Positions 27,109 to 37,349 are shown, counted from the first letter of the stretch. The stretch: DNA of 64,000 nucleotides from Alphaproteobacteria bacterium (GCA_017308235.1 JAFKFL010000019.1:108889-172888), one strand, 5' to 3'. The notes: a model not told the origin generated them from the letters alone. A program made the numbers and translations.

Positions 27109-30100
27109 ATGAGCCCTTCCACGCGCAACAAGCTCCTGATCGGCGGGGGTGGCGCCGTCCTCCTGATCGTTTTGGCTCTGCTGATCGCGCCGTCGTTCAT
27201 CGATCTCAACAGCTTCAAGCCCCAGATCACGGCGGAAGTGAAGAAGGCGACAGGCCGCGACCTAGTGATCGACGGTCCGGTGAGTCTGTCCCTGCTGCCG
27301 ACGCCCAGCGTCGGCGTCACCGGCGTGCGTTTCTTCAACATGCCGGGGGCGAAGAACCCGGACATGGTTGTCGTGAAGTCGGTGACGGTCCGGCCCTCGA
27401 TCCTGGCGCTGCTCACGGGCAATGTGGAAGTGAGCGAGGTCGTGCTCGATCAGCCCAAGATCGTGCTCGAGATCAATGCCGAGGGCAAACCCAACTGGGA
27501 ATTCACGCCGTCGGTTGACGGGGCGAAGCCGGCCGCCCCCAAGCCCTCGTCGCCCAAGCCGTTGTCGCTGGGCGCGCTCACCTTCAAGGACGGGACCCTG
27601 ATCTTCAGCGATTCAAAGTCAGGTCTCTCTGTCGTCGCGGAAAAAGCCAACCTCACCGCCTCGGTCGGCTCGATCGACGGACCTTACGGTCTCGTGGGCA
27701 GTGCCACCGTCAACGGCGCGCCCCTCACCTTCGATCTCGGGGTCGGTGCCAAGGCCAGTGACGGCTATGCGACCCGCGTTGCCTTGTCGGGGGGTGGCGG
27801 CAAGATCGACTTCAAGGGCAATCTGAGCGCCCTTGGCCCCGAGGCGCGCGTGACCGGCACGGCCAACGTCTCCGCCGACTCACTTTCCGGATTCATCGCC
27901 ACACTGATCGGCCTCGCCGGCCTGCCGGCACCCAGCTTGCCGCCGTTGCTGGCAGGCAAGTTCAGCTTCGAGGGTGGCATTGAGCTGTCGCAGACGGCAT
28001 TTGCCGCCAAGGACTTCAAGATGAAGCAGGGCGAGGACAGCGGTTCGGGATCGATCGCCGTCACGCTAAAGCCCACGCTCGCCGTCGACGGCAAGCTTTC
28101 GATCCCCAAGCTCAACCTCGACACCTGGTTGGCGACGCTGTCCCATCCGGCGACACCTGCCGCGACTCCGGCCACGACACCGGCGGCATCGACGGCGCCC
28201 GCCACGAACCAGCCGCCAGCGTCGCCTGCGCCAACCGGCACGAGCGACAGCGTGCTCGCCACCCTGAACGCCAAGCTCGCGCTCGATGTTGGCGAAATCA
28301 CCTACAACAAGCAGGCAGTGCACAACGTCGCGCTCGAACTCGAGGCGCGCAACGGTGTCGTTGCCGTGCCCAAGCTCAATGCGACTTTGCCGGGGGATAT
28401 GCAGGTCACGGCTCGGTCGACCCTATCCGGCGATGCTGCTCGGCCGACTGCATCGGGCGATTTCAGCTTGGTCGCACCGAAACTTCGCGAGACGCTGAAG
28501 TGGCTTGCCGTCGATACGTCCTCGCTGCCGGCCGACAAGCTCGAGCGCTTGAGCGTCAAGGGCCAGATGACCTCGAGCAAGGGTGAGGTGCAGGTTCCCG
28601 ATGCCGCGATCTCGCTCGACGATCTCAAGGCGACGGGCGGCCTCACGGTGAGTTTCGGCGTTCCGCTGTCGGTGGTCGCTCGCGTCGCGCTCGATACCTT
28701 CGACCTCGATCCGTTTCTCGCCAAGCCCGCGGGCCAGAAGGCCGCCGGCCAATCCGCGTCGACGTCAGCGGCCACATCAGGCACGGCTGCCACACCGGCA
28801 TCAAAGGCCGCGACAGGGCCCAGCATGGGCCTGAAGGCAAAAATCGGTAAGTTGATCTTCAACAAGCAGCCCATCAGTGACGTCGACATCGACGTCGCCT
28901 TGCAGGGCAACACGCTCAAGCTCAATGACATCAAGGTGTCGAATTTCGCCACGGCCCGCTTTGCGCTTCGCGGGAGCGTCGCGGATTTTGGCACACCGGC
29001 CCCACGGCCCGACCTTGCCTTCAATTTTGAGGCGACCGACATGACGCGTGTGCTGCAGGCGGCCGGCGCCACGGCGCCCGCCGACCTCGGCCTCGTGACG
29101 GCAAGCGGTGGTGTGTCCGGTAGCCTCGAGCAGTTGGCCCTGAAGGAATTGGCCGTCGGCGCGATGGGCTGGAATGTGAAGGCGACCGGCACACTTGCCA
29201 TGCCTGGTGCGGCGAAAGGCATGCCGCAATCGGTCGGCTACAAGGGCAATGTCGTCCTGAACGGCCAGACGCTCGAAACGACGGTCGACGCCAAGCTGGC
29301 GGGCCGTCCCAACATCACGGCCAATCTCAAGACCGCGATGCTCGATCTGGACAAGCTCAATGCCGCCAAACCGGCAGCGGGGCCTGCACGCGGCCAGACA
29401 GCGGCGGCCAAGGCCGCGGATAAGACGATCGATGTGTCCGCGTTGCGCAGCTTCGATGGCGCATTGACGCTCGATGCCGGGACCCTCGTGAATTCGCCGC
29501 TGCGTCTTACCAATGCCAGTCTTTCGGCCACGCTCAAGGACGGCGTGGTCACCCTTGCACACTTCAAAGGTGGCCTATTTGGTGGCTCGCTCGACCTCTC
29601 CGGTGTCGTCAACGCCACCCAGCCTGCGCTCACCTTCGATTTCAAGGGTGATGCCAACAACATCTACGTGGGCGAGATGCTGCGCAGCATGTCCGGCAAG
29701 AATACCTTCGGCGGCACCGTCAAGGTCACGGTCGACGGCAAGCTGAACGCCAACGGCATCACCATGAAAGGAGGCGGGGCGACGGCCGACCAGATCAAGC
29801 GATCCGTCGCGGGCGGCGCGCAACTCGGTGGTCACATCTTCGTCGGTGCCGACAAGGCACTGACCACGCTTGGCGGCGCGGCGACCGGCGTTGTGGGCGG
29901 CGTGATCGACAATACACTGGGCTCGGCACTTGGCATCGTGGGCCAATCGGCCGGTGCCGGCGTCACCAATATGCTGAATGCCGCCTCGTTGCTTCTGAAT
30001 CGCTTCGTCAATCGCGACAATCCGATCTCGGGTCGCATCGATATCGCGGGCGGCGTGGCGACCGACAAGGGACTCATGGTTCAGGGCGATCGGGCGACCG

Positions 30101-30369
30101 CCAACATCTCGACCCGTACTGATCTCGCGGCTTCGACTACAGATACTCGGGTCAACTTCATGATCGCGGAGGACAGCTCGGCGCCGTACATCGTCGCGAC
30201 CGTGCACGGCCCGCTCGCCTCGCCCTCCTATGGCGTGTCGCGCGGCAGCGCGAAGGATCCGCCGGGTTTCGTCAACACGCTGGAAAAAGGCGTGACGGCG
30301 CCGGCGCGATCGATCCTGCCCAACGTGCCTACGCCCAAGATTCCCCTTCCCAACATTTTCGGACGCTAA
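27109..30369 (+). CDS. AsmA family protein
   Basis: A 1086-residue envelope protein of the AsmA group, which are bridge-like proteins tied to outer-membrane lipid homeostasis. One N-terminal membrane anchor (about 8-28) is followed by the AsmA start FIDLNSFKPQITAEVKKATG, RDLVIDGPVSLSLLPTPSVG. Long beta-rich periplasmic repeats follow, with two low-complexity linkers rich in Pro, Thr and Ala at about 343-380 and 545-565. The C-terminal AsmA block carries GTVKVTVDGKLNANGITMKG. AGGGGAAG precedes the ATG. The following nitroreductase gene begins nine bases on, so co-transcription is likely. Confidence 0.9.
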   Translation: MSPSTRNKLLIGGGGAVLLIVLALLIAPSFIDLNSFKPQITAEVKKATGRDLVIDGPVSLSLLPTPSVGVTGVRFFNMPGAKNPDMVVVKSVTVRPSILALLTGNVEVSEVVLDQPKIVLEINAEGKPNWEFTPSVDGAKPAAPKPSSPKPLSLGALTFKDGTLIFSDSKSGLSVVAEKANLTASVGSIDGPYGLVGSATVNGAPLTFDLGVGAKASDGYATRVALSGGGGKIDFKGNLSALGPEARVTGTANVSADSLSGFIATLIGLAGLPAPSLPPLLAGKFSFEGGIELSQTAFAAKDFKMKQGEDSGSGSIAVTLKPTLAVDGKLSIPKLNLDTWLATLSHPATPAATPATTPAASTAPATNQPPASPAPTGTSDSVLATLNAKLALDVGEITYNKQAVHNVALELEARNGVVAVPKLNATLPGDMQVTARSTLSGDAARPTASGDFSLVAPKLRETLKWLAVDTSSLPADKLERLSVKGQMTSSKGEVQVPDAAISLDDLKATGGLTVSFGVPLSVVARVALDTFDLDPFLAKPAGQKAAGQSASTSAATSGTAATPASKAATGPSMGLKAKIGKLIFNKQPISDVDIDVALQGNTLKLNDIKVSNFATARFALRGSVADFGTPAPRPDLAFNFEATDMTRVLQAAGATAPADLGLVTASGGVSGSLEQLALKELAVGAMGWNVKATGTLAMPGAAKGMPQSVGYKGNVVLNGQTLETTVDAKLAGRPNITANLKTAMLDLDKLNAAKPAAGPARGQTAAAKAADKTIDVSALRSFDGALTLDAGTLVNSPLRLTNASLSATLKDGVVTLAHFKGGLFGGSLDLSGVVNATQPALTFDFKGDANNIYVGEMLRSMSGKNTFGGTVKVTVDGKLNANGITMKGGGATADQIKRSVAGGAQLGGHIFVGADKALTTLGGAATGVVGGVIDNTLGSALGIVGQSAGAGVTNMLNAASLLLNRFVNRDNPISGRIDIAGGVATDKGLMVQGDRATANISTRTDLAASTTDTRVNFMIAEDSSAPYIVATVHGPLASPSYGVSRGSAKDPPGFVNTLEKGVTAPARSILPNVPTPKIPLPNIFGR

Positions 30370-30378
30370 GGAGATCTC

Positions 30379-31209
30379 TTGCTCGAACGATTGCTGACGG
30401 CGCTCAAGGCGCGATTCGGTTCTGCGCCTGCCCTTGTCGAGGCGCCGCAGGGCGTCGATCAATTGGCGGCGATGGCCGACCGGCGCGTGATGCGTCGCTA
30501 CCTCGACAAGCCGGTCGATCCGGCGCTGGTGGAGACCTTGTGCGCCGTGGCGCTGTCGGCGCCGTCCAAGAGCGATCTGCAACAGGCCGATATCGTCATC
30601 GTCCACGACAAGGGCCAGCGCGAGAAGCTCGAGGCGCTGCTGCCCGACAATCCCTGGGTGAAGGCGGCGCCGGTCTTCCTGGTGTTCTGCGCCAACAACC
30701 GCCGCCATCGGCTGCTCTACGAGTGGCGAGGCCGGCCGTTCGTGAACGATCATCTCGATCCGTTCTTCAATGCCTCGGTCGATGCCGGCATCGTGCTGGC
30801 CACCTTTGTCGCGGCTGCGGATCGTGTGGGGCTCGGGACCTGTCCCATCAGCGCGATCCGCAACCATCCCGACCAGGTATCGGACATATTGGCCCTGCCT
30901 GACCATGTCTTCCCTGTCGCTGCCCTTGGCATGGGCTGGCCGTCCTTTGCAGGCGTGATGAGCCCGCGGCTGGGGCTCGATGTCACGGTCCATCATGACC
31001 GCTATGACGAAAGCGGCCTCGGCGAAAAGATAGCCGCTTACGACCGCCGGCGCGAAGCGGTGCAGCCCTACAAGACGCAGCGTTTCACCGAGAAATTCGG
31101 CCAAAGCGACGTTTATGGCTGGTCGGAGGACAAGGTCCGGCAATATTCGGTGCCGGAGCGCGCCGGATTCGGCGCTTTCGTGCGCAAGAAGGGGTTCAGG
31201 CTCGATTGA
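30379..31209 (+). CDS. Nitroreductase family protein
   Basis: A 276-residue flavoprotein. It has the FMN-binding RRVMRRYLDKPVDPALVETL (a variant of the RRSxRxF motif), APSKSDLQQ, NASVDAGIVLATFVAAADRV and GLGTCPISAIRNHPDQVSDI. It is longer than classical NfsB-type enzymes, with a C-terminal tail from about 200 that holds several aromatic residues. The start is TTG at 30379, directly after an AAGGAGAT ribosome-binding site, which decides it. It follows the AsmA gene closely. Substrates could be nitroaromatics, quinones or an endogenous enone. Confidence 0.88.
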   Translation: MLERLLTALKARFGSAPALVEAPQGVDQLAAMADRRVMRRYLDKPVDPALVETLCAVALSAPSKSDLQQADIVIVHDKGQREKLEALLPDNPWVKAAPVFLVFCANNRRHRLLYEWRGRPFVNDHLDPFFNASVDAGIVLATFVAAADRVGLGTCPISAIRNHPDQVSDILALPDHVFPVAALGMGWPSFAGVMSPRLGLDVTVHHDRYDESGLGEKIAAYDRRREAVQPYKTQRFTEKFGQSDVYGWSEDKVRQYSVPERAGFGAFVRKKGFRLD

Positions 31210-31414
31210 GACGCTGGCGCAACGTCTCCAGCACATGGAGGCGAAGCGCGCTCGAGAGGTTGCCTGACGTACCTCGTATCCGATCGATTTCGGCCACCAG
31301 GGCATTCAGGGACAGGTGACGGGCCTCCGCGATCGCCGCCAGCTCCTCCCAGAAGCCGTCCTCCAGCGAGATGCTGGTGCGGTGGCCGTCGATGGTGACC
31401 GAACGTTTACGCAT
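31196..31414 (-). CDS. Ribbon-helix-helix domain protein
   Basis: A 72-residue protein of the RHH_4 type. The sequence [20 protein letters not shown] forms the DNA-contacting strand and first helix, followed by [20 protein letters not shown] as the dimer helices. It could be a transcription factor or an antitoxin-like protein, but no toxin gene is next to it. ATG at 31414 is chosen because the longer open frame reads into the typA start region. It overlaps the end of the nitroreductase gene by 14 bases, tail to tail, and diverges from typA across about 100 bp. Confidence 0.87.
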   Translation of the reverse strand: MRKRSVTIDGHRTSISLEDGFWEELAAIAEARHLSLNALVAEIDRIRGTSGNLSSALRLHVLETLRQRLNRA

Positions 31415-31516
31415 CGCGTGACTGTGACAGCGGCAAGAAGGCTGCTCAACCTGCCTTGCGGCCGACACAGGCCATGCGTATATACCGCCGCCAAACAACC
31501 CCCTCCGGACGACAAG

Positions 31517-33349
31517 ATGGATATCCGCAACGTCGCGATCATCGCGCACGTCGACCATGGCAAGACCACACTGGTGGACTGCCTGCTGAAGCAGAGCGGC
31601 ACGTTCCGCGAAAACCAGCAGGTGGCGGAGCGCGCCATGGATTCCAACGACCTCGAGCGCGAGCGCGGGATCACCATCCTGGCCAAGGCGACCTCAGTCG
31701 TCTGGAAGGGCACGCGTATCAACATCGTCGATACGCCGGGCCATGCCGATTTCGGCGGCGAGGTCGAGCGTATCCTCTCGATGGTCGATGGCGTGGTGCT
31801 GCTGGTCGATGCGGCCGAGGGTCCGTTGCCGCAGACCAAGTTTGTGCTGGGCAAGGCGCTGCGGCTGGGGCTGCGGCCGATCGTGTTGATCAACAAGGTC
31901 GACCGCTCCGACGCGCGGGCGCATCAGGTGCACGACGAGGTGTTCGATCTCTTCGCCGCGCTCGATGCCAATGACACGCAGCTCGACTTCCCGACCCTGT
32001 TCGCCTCGGCTCGACAGGGCTGGGCGGCAACCTCGCTCGAGGCCGAGCACAAGGACATGGAGCCGCTGTTCGACCTGATCCTGCGCCATGTGCCTGCGCC
32101 AAAAGTCGATGCGGAACCGGCGTTCCGGATGCTGGTGACGACGCTCGAGTCGGATCCCTTCCTCGGCCGCATCCTGACCGGCCGCATCCAGTCGGGCGTC
32201 ATCAGGCCCAACACGATGCTGAAGGCGCTGGACGGGAAGGGCGAGAAGATCGAGGAGACGCGCGTCACCAAGCTCTTGGCCTTCCGCGGCCTGGAGCGCC
32301 AGTCGATCGAGCAGGCGGAGGCCGGCGACATCGTGGCGGTCGCGGGCTTCAAGACCGCGACCGTGGCCGACACGCTGGGCGATCTCACCGTGGAGACGGC
32401 GCTGCCGGCCCAGCCGGTCGATCCGCCGACGCTCGCCATGAACTTCATGGTGAACGACTCGCCGCTCGCGGGCCGCGAGGGCGACAAGGTGACGACCCGC
32501 ATGATCCGCGCCCGCCTGATGCGCGAGGCGGAGGGCAATGTCGCGATCCGCGTGCGCGACACCGAGAACGCCGACACTTACGAGGTTGCCGGACGCGGCG
32601 AGCTGCAGCTCGGCGTGCTGATCGAGACCATGCGCCGCGAGGGCTTCGAGTTGGCCGTCGGCCGACCGCGCGTCCTGTATCAGACCGATCAGGCCACCGG
32701 CCAACGGCTCGAGCCGATCGAGGAAGTCGTGATCGACGTCGACGACGCCTACACCGGCACTGTGGTCGAGCAGATTTCGCTGCGCAAGGGCGAGTTGCAG
32801 GACATGCGGCCCTCGGGCGCCGGCAAGACGCGTCTCGTGTTCTACGCGCCCTCGCGTGGCCTGATCGGCTATCACGGCGAATTCCTGACCGACACGCGCG
32901 GTACTGGCGTGATGAACCGCATCTTCCACGAGTACGGTCCCTTCCGTGGTCCGATCGCGGGCCGGCGCAACGGCGCGCTGATCGCCAACGCCGAGGGTAT
33001 CTCGGTCGCCTATGCGATGTGGAACCTCGAGGAGCGCGGGCCGATGTTCATCGATCCCGGCGTGTCGGTCTACGAGGGGATGGTCATCGGCGAGCACAGC
33101 CGCGGCAACGACCTTGAGGTCAACGTCCTGAAGGGCAAGCAGCTCACCAACATCCGCGCCGCCGGCAAGGACGAGGCCGTCCGCCTCACGCCGCCGCGCA
33201 AGATGAGCCTCGAGCAGGCGATCGCCTATATCGAGGAAGACGAGTTGGTCGAGATCACGCCGAAGTCGATTCGGCTGCGCAAGCGCTTCCTCAACCCCGA
33301 GGACCGCAAGCGCGCCAGGAAGCAGGCCCAGGCCGCGGCGGCGGAATAG
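31517..33349 (+). CDS. typA: Translational GTPase TypA/BipA
   Basis: A 610-residue ribosome-associated GTPase needed for stress and low-temperature growth and for late ribosome assembly. It shows G1 AHVDHGKTT (10-18), switch [12 protein letters not shown]3 [11 protein letters not shown]4 NKVDR, and the BipA-specific C-terminal part with [38 protein letters not shown] and ENARGND-like EHSRGND. The start is ATG 31517. The open frame continues upstream across the regulator gene start, but without family homology. It stands as a single gene, with a convergent VOC gene downstream. Confidence 0.96.
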   Translation: MDIRNVAIIAHVDHGKTTLVDCLLKQSGTFRENQQVAERAMDSNDLERERGITILAKATSVVWKGTRINIVDTPGHADFGGEVERILSMVDGVVLLVDAAEGPLPQTKFVLGKALRLGLRPIVLINKVDRSDARAHQVHDEVFDLFAALDANDTQLDFPTLFASARQGWAATSLEAEHKDMEPLFDLILRHVPAPKVDAEPAFRMLVTTLESDPFLGRILTGRIQSGVIRPNTMLKALDGKGEKIEETRVTKLLAFRGLERQSIEQAEAGDIVAVAGFKTATVADTLGDLTVETALPAQPVDPPTLAMNFMVNDSPLAGREGDKVTTRMIRARLMREAEGNVAIRVRDTENADTYEVAGRGELQLGVLIETMRREGFELAVGRPRVLYQTDQATGQRLEPIEEVVIDVDDAYTGTVVEQISLRKGELQDMRPSGAGKTRLVFYAPSRGLIGYHGEFLTDTRGTGVMNRIFHEYGPFRGPIAGRRNGALIANAEGISVAYAMWNLEERGPMFIDPGVSVYEGMVIGEHSRGNDLEVNVLKGKQLTNIRAAGKDEAVRLTPPRKMSLEQAIAYIEEDELVEITPKSIRLRKRFLNPEDRKRARKQAQAAAAE

Positions 33350-33363
33350 TTACTGGACACGAG

Positions 33364-34041
33364 CTACAGCTGTCCGCCCGTCAAGGTTGCCCGCTGGCTG
33401 ATCTCGATGTGATTGCCATCGGGATCGCAGACAAAGGCGAAGCGAACCGTGTCGCCCAGGACACGCGGCGCGCCACCTGACGCACCGCCACGGGCCAGGA
33501 TGCCTTCGTACTCGGCAAGGCAGTCCCACACCTGGACTGTGGTGTAGCGATAGCCCGGCCCGCGCCATTGGTCGCTGCGCGCCACCGGGCCTTGCTCGGC
33601 GATCACGATCAGCGAATCGCCGCAGCGATAGCGTCCGTCACCGACCCGTTCGTATTGCATGGCGTTGGTCCAGAAACGGTCATGCGCCGCAGGGTCATTC
33701 ACCCGGAGGAGGATGGCGATGCCTTCGACGCCTTCGTGCCCCTTCGGCACAAGCGTGACCTTGTTGCCGTCAGGGTCGGCGAGGATGCGCGGGGTGGATA
33801 GCCCCGCGCGGGCGATCTGCAGGCCGACAATGCCGGAGGGTGCCAGCGCGGGCAGGGGATCGCGGGCGTGGTTCATCTTCAGGATCGAGCCGTTCATGTG
33901 ATGGCGGTGCTGCTGCACGCCGCCGCCCACCTTGCCCATGTGATCGTAGGGAAGCCCGACCGTTTGCTGCCAAAAGGCGAGCTGTTCGTCACGCTTGTTG
34001 GAGAACAGACCGATGTCGAGATGCGTCTTGGCGAGTTTCAT
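33364..34041 (-). CDS. VOC (glyoxalase/bleomycin resistance) family protein
   Basis: A 225-residue protein with two tandem VOC half-domains. The first starts KLAKTHLDIGLFSNKRDEQL and contains LADPDGNKVTLVPKG. The second carries ILLRVNDPAAHDRFWTNAMQ and ends FVCDPDGNHIEISQR, where the Glu is the usual metal ligand. The fold binds a divalent metal and catalyses isomerisation, dioxygenation or drug binding, and the precise role is unknown. ATG at 34041 matches the domain start. The upstream open frame is a shadow of the SH3 gene on the other strand. Confidence 0.85.
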   Translation of the reverse strand: MKLAKTHLDIGLFSNKRDEQLAFWQQTVGLPYDHMGKVGGGVQQHRHHMNGSILKMNHARDPLPALAPSGIVGLQIARAGLSTPRILADPDGNKVTLVPKGHEGVEGIAILLRVNDPAAHDRFWTNAMQYERVGDGRYRCGDSLIVIAEQGPVARSDQWRGPGYRYTTVQVWDCLAEYEGILARGGASGGAPRVLGDTVRFAFVCDPDGNHIEISQRATLTGGQL

Positions 34042-34183
34042 GGTCACGATTTTGATTCCGCACTGATACAGAGCATACAAAGCCCGATCGGACTCGCCCA
34101 CAGCCAGCTTGGTAGAACAATGCATGGGTGAAAGGCCGGCAGATGGGGATCTGCCGCCGCAGTAGAGTGGGAAGGGTTTGGGG

Positions 34184-34726
34184 ATGATTCGCGCCATCAT
34201 CGGCACGGTCGCCGTGCTCGCCGGCTTCGTCGTGGTCGAGACGTCGAGCGATGCCAGCACCGGCTTGGCCGGTTCGTGCAAAGCTACTCAGGTTTATGCG
34301 TTGCCCGCGGAGGAACCCATGCCGGTGCGCGCTGCGCCGACGCATGAAAGCGCCGTTATCGGCACGCTTGCGACGGCGGACAAGGGCACGGCCATGGCAT
34401 CGTCGGTCGTGACCTTGACCGGCAGCAAGAAAGGCTGGGCCCGCATCGCCCTCGATGCCAAGGGCTACAGTCCCATCGACGGAACACAGCGCACCTATGG
34501 CTGGGTACCGGCCGATCTTCTGGCGGTCGATACCCGCCTCGTCGGTCCGGTGAAGATCTATGATCAGCCTGGCCTGCTGGGTCGCGAGACCGGCCAACTC
34601 GGGAATCAGGACCAGAAGTTTCGCGTGCTCGGCTGCCGTGGCGACCTCCTGCAGGTCATCAATGCGCAGGAAGGCAATATCTGGATCGATCGCTGGTGCG
34701 GCACGGGCCGCAGCTGCCGAGACTAG
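34184..34726 (+). CDS. Exported SH3-domain protein
   Basis: A 180-residue secreted protein. An N-terminal hydrophobic signal (MIRAIIGTVAVLAGFVVVET) is followed by a bacterial SH3-like segment. Recognisable pieces are MPVRAAPTHESAVIGTLATA, the WARIALDAKGY strand and YGWVPADLLAVDTR, with a second similar half (VKIYDQPGLLGRETGQLGNQ, FRVLGCRGDLLQVINAQEGN). Four cysteines (about 28, 146, 168, 173) could form disulfides. Such domains often bind cell-wall peptides. ATG at 34184 lies seven bases after GGGAAGGG. It faces the fumarase gene tail to tail. Confidence 0.8.
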   Translation: MIRAIIGTVAVLAGFVVVETSSDASTGLAGSCKATQVYALPAEEPMPVRAAPTHESAVIGTLATADKGTAMASSVVTLTGSKKGWARIALDAKGYSPIDGTQRTYGWVPADLLAVDTRLVGPVKIYDQPGLLGRETGQLGNQDQKFRVLGCRGDLLQVINAQEGNIWIDRWCGTGRSCRD

Positions 34727-34745
34727 AAGCCTAAACGGCACCCGT

Positions 34746-36362
34746 TCAGATCTTCAGGTCGCTGAAGAAGTCGTTGCCCTTGTCGTCGGTGACGATGAAG
34801 GCGGGGAAGTTCTCGACCGAGATCCGCCAGATCGCCTCCATGCCGAGCTCGGGATATTCCAGCACCTCGACCTTCTTGATGCAGTTCTTGGCGAGAATCG
34901 CCGCCGGTCCGCCGATCGAGCCGAGATAGAAGCCCTTGTGCTTCTTGCAGGCGTCGACCACCTGCCGGCTGCGATTGCCCTTGGCCAGCATCACCATCGA
35001 GCCGCCGTTGGCCTGGAAAAGATCGACATAGGAATCCATGCGGCCGGCCGTGGTCGGGCCGAATGAACCGGAGGGCATGCCCTCGGGCGTTTTGGCCGGG
35101 CCAGCATAGTAGACCGGGAACTGTTTGAAATAGTCGGGCAGGCCTTCACCGCGATCGAGCCGCTCCTTGAGCTTAGCGTGCGCTGAATCGCGGGCGACGA
35201 TCAGCGTCCCCGTGAGGTTCACGCGAGTCTTCACCGGGTGCTTGGTCAGCACAGAAAGTGTGTGGCCCATGCCCTTGTCGAGATTGACCGAGACCACGTC
35301 GCCGGAAAGTTGCTGCGGTTCGACCTCGGGCAGGTAGTGCGCTGGATTGGTCTCGAGCTGCTCGAGGAAGATGCCGTCCTTGGTGATCTTACCCAGCGCC
35401 TGGCGATCGGCGGAGCAGGAGACGCCGAGCCCGATCGGAACCGAGGCGCCATGCCGGGCGATACGGATCACGCGCACGTCGTGGCAGAAATACTTGCCGC
35501 CGAACTGCGCCCCGATCCCCATCTGGCGCGTGAGCTCCAGCACCTTCTGTTCCATCCCGCGGTCGCGGATCGCGACACCCTTGTTGTTTCCCTCGCTGGG
35601 GAGATCGTCGAGGTAGCGCGTAGAGGCAAGCTTCACCGTTTTGAGGTTCATTTCTGCCGACGTGCCGCCGATCACGATCGCGAGGTGGTAGGGCGGGCAG
35701 GCGGCGGTGCCCAGCGTGCGGATCTGGGTGTCGAGGAACTTCAGCAGTGCTGCTTCGTTCAGCACGGCCGGCGTCTGCTGGTAGAGATAGCTCTTGTTGG
35801 CCGAGCCGCCGCCCTTGGCGATGAACAGGAATTTGTAAGCGTCGCCGTCGGTCGCGTAGATGTCGATCTGCGCCGGCAGGTTGGTGCCCGTTTGCACTTC
35901 CTTGAACATCGAGATCGGCGATACCTGGCTATAGCGCAGGTTGGTCTCGGTGTAGGTCTTGAACACGCCCTGGGCGATCGCGGCCTCGTCACCGCCGCCG
36001 GTCCATACCGCCTGGCCCTTCTTGCCCATCACGATTGCGGTGCCGGTGTCCTGGCACATCGGCAGCACGCCACCGGCCGCAATGTTGGCGTTCTTCAGGA
36101 GCTCGAGCGCTACGTACTTGTCGTTCGAGGAAGCTTCCGAATCGTCGAGGATCGCGCGAAGCTGGCCGAGATGACCCGGGCGCAGGAGATGGGAAATGTC
36201 GTGGAAAGCGGCGGCCGTCAGGAGGGTCAGGGCTTCCGGGTCGACAGTCAGCACCTCGCGGCCATTGAACTTGGCCGTGCCAACAAAGTCGGACGAGAGC
36301 TTGCGGTAGGACGTGCTGTCTTTTCCGCTCGGGAACATCTCCTGGAACTGGAACTCGGGCAT
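34746..36362 (-). CDS. fumA: Fumarate hydratase class I, [4Fe-4S]
   Basis: Interconverts fumarate and malate in the citric acid cycle, 538 residues, the usual length of the one-chain class I enzyme. The cluster cysteines are in [10 protein letters not shown] (Cys103), AACPPYH or VSCSAD, and AKNCIKK. The N-terminal half carries the cluster domain and the C-terminal half the [20 protein letters not shown] and [20 protein letters not shown] blocks. CAGGAGAG before the ATG at 36362 supports the start. The upstream open frame is not family-like. The enzyme is oxygen sensitive. It is followed 63 bp upstream by sspB on the same strand. Confidence 0.95.
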   Translation of the reverse strand: MPEFQFQEMFPSGKDSTSYRKLSSDFVGTAKFNGREVLTVDPEALTLLTAAAFHDISHLLRPGHLGQLRAILDDSEASSNDKYVALELLKNANIAAGGVLPMCQDTGTAIVMGKKGQAVWTGGGDEAAIAQGVFKTYTETNLRYSQVSPISMFKEVQTGTNLPAQIDIYATDGDAYKFLFIAKGGGSANKSYLYQQTPAVLNEAALLKFLDTQIRTLGTAACPPYHLAIVIGGTSAEMNLKTVKLASTRYLDDLPSEGNNKGVAIRDRGMEQKVLELTRQMGIGAQFGGKYFCHDVRVIRIARHGASVPIGLGVSCSADRQALGKITKDGIFLEQLETNPAHYLPEVEPQQLSGDVVSVNLDKGMGHTLSVLTKHPVKTRVNLTGTLIVARDSAHAKLKERLDRGEGLPDYFKQFPVYYAGPAKTPEGMPSGSFGPTTAGRMDSYVDLFQANGGSMVMLAKGNRSRQVVDACKKHKGFYLGSIGGPAAILAKNCIKKVEVLEYPELGMEAIWRISVENFPAFIVTDDKGNDFFSDLKI

Positions 36363-36425
36363 GCGGCTCTCCTGGCGCCTGCTTGAAAGCGCGCATCCCT
36401 GCCGCAAGCCGGACGCGGCGTCTAC

Positions 36426-36986
36426 CTACTTCTTTCGGAAGCTGTCGAGCTTGACGATCTTGGAGGCCGGATCTTCCGGCTTGGCTTCCGCCGCCGCTTG
36501 GTCGGCCGCATCGGGCTTGGCGTCAGCATCTGCGGTTTCGCCGGTCGGTCCGCCCAGCGAGGGCCGTTTCTCTGGCGCCGGCAGGGGCGTGGGTGGCGGG
36601 GGTTCGACTTTCTCGGCCGGTGCGCCCGATTTGTCCTTGCGATCGAATTGCAAGCCGAAGCGCACCGACGGATCGACGAAGGCCGAGAGCGCGGCGAACG
36701 GCACCTTTATGCGTTCCTGCTGCTTGTTGAAGCTTACGGTCACTTCGAAGAAATCGTCATGGATGATCAGGTCCCAGTACTGGTGCTGGAGCACGACCGT
36801 CATCTCTTCCGGATACTTGGCACGCAAATAGTCGGGCAACTCGACACCCGGGTCGGTGCTGCGGAAGGAGATGTAGAAATGGTGTGAGCCCGGCAGCCCT
36901 TTGTCGGCTACCTGCCTCAGCACGCGGCGCACGACGCTGCGCAGCGCATCGTCGACGAGAGCGTCGTAGTGAAAGCGATCGTTCAT
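36426..36986 (-). CDS. sspB: SspB-family ClpXP adaptor protein
   Basis: A 186-residue alphaproteobacterial-type SspB, which delivers ssrA-tagged unfinished proteins to the ClpXP protease. The substrate-binding domain lies at about 1-120 (FHYDALVDDALRSVVRRVLR, HHFYISFRSTDPGVELPDYL, DDFFEVTVSFNKQQERIKVP). A Pro/Ala/Glu-rich flexible linker follows, and the short C-terminal ClpX-docking peptide is KIVKLDSFRKK. ATG 36986 is set by the domain start. The next gene upstream on the same strand is ssrA, which makes the very tag this protein recognises. Such adjacency is functionally telling. Confidence 0.92.
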   Translation of the reverse strand: MNDRFHYDALVDDALRSVVRRVLRQVADKGLPGSHHFYISFRSTDPGVELPDYLRAKYPEEMTVVLQHQYWDLIIHDDFFEVTVSFNKQQERIKVPFAALSAFVDPSVRFGLQFDRKDKSGAPAEKVEPPPPTPLPAPEKRPSLGGPTGETADADAKPDAADQAAAEAKPEDPASKIVKLDSFRKK

Positions 36987-37068
36987 GACATGTCGGAACT
37001 TTCGCGAAGCATCGGCTCCCGTCTCACGAGAGTCAACGCCGCGAAAATGCGAAAAGAACATGCGAAGT

Positions 37069-37349
37069 GGGAGGGCTTCTGTTGCCCGGTGCCCTCCCGA
37101 ACCGCGCTTACGTCCGCTGTTTAGGCGGCAGCAGCGAGTGCAACGTCGTTATCGTTGGCACTTGTGTGTGGCCCTTTACGGCGGAACCATGCCGGGCAAA
37201 AACCGCGCCTTTACCACGCTCGTCGATCCTGTTTCGCCCCCATCGACCCGCTCAACGAGCGGGGGAGAATGGTGGAGGCGCCGGGTACTGCCCCCGGGTC
37301 CGATACGCTTATGCCACGCGGCGTTTATCGCCATAGTCGGTTTCCCGAC
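37069..37349 (-). ncRNA. ssrA: tmRNA, circularly permuted two-piece form
   Basis: Rescues stalled ribosomes and tags the unfinished protein. On the minus strand the acceptor piece comes first. It has a T-arm-like hairpin (37281-37297, CCGGG stem), then acceptor strand CGCCTCC (37280-37274), base A and CCA (37272-37270). A 28-base insert (37269-37242) with its own hairpin would be cut out. The coding piece then starts at 37241 with GGGGGCG, which pairs fully with CGCCTCC, followed by AAACAGGATCGACGAGCG. The tag frame at 37159-37121 reads ANDNDVALAAAA then TAA. A final 8-bp hairpin (GGGAGGGC) closes the gene at about 37069. Exact ends are inferred. Confidence 0.93.

Noticed and set aside
28141..28250. 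Low-complexity repeat in the AsmA gene
   Set aside because: It is a Pro/Thr/Ala linker within the protein with an intact frame, not a mobile or regulatory repeat.
29575..31305. 576-residue antisense frame across the AsmA and nitroreductase genes
   Set aside because: Spans the junction of two real genes and has no domain or start signal.
31196..31414. Ribbon-helix-helix gene as a toxin-antitoxin antitoxin
   Set aside because: Neither neighbour (nitroreductase, typA) is toxin-like and no small partner frame adjoins it.
31694..33097. 467-residue antisense frame inside typA
   Set aside because: Shadow of a strongly conserved GTPase gene.
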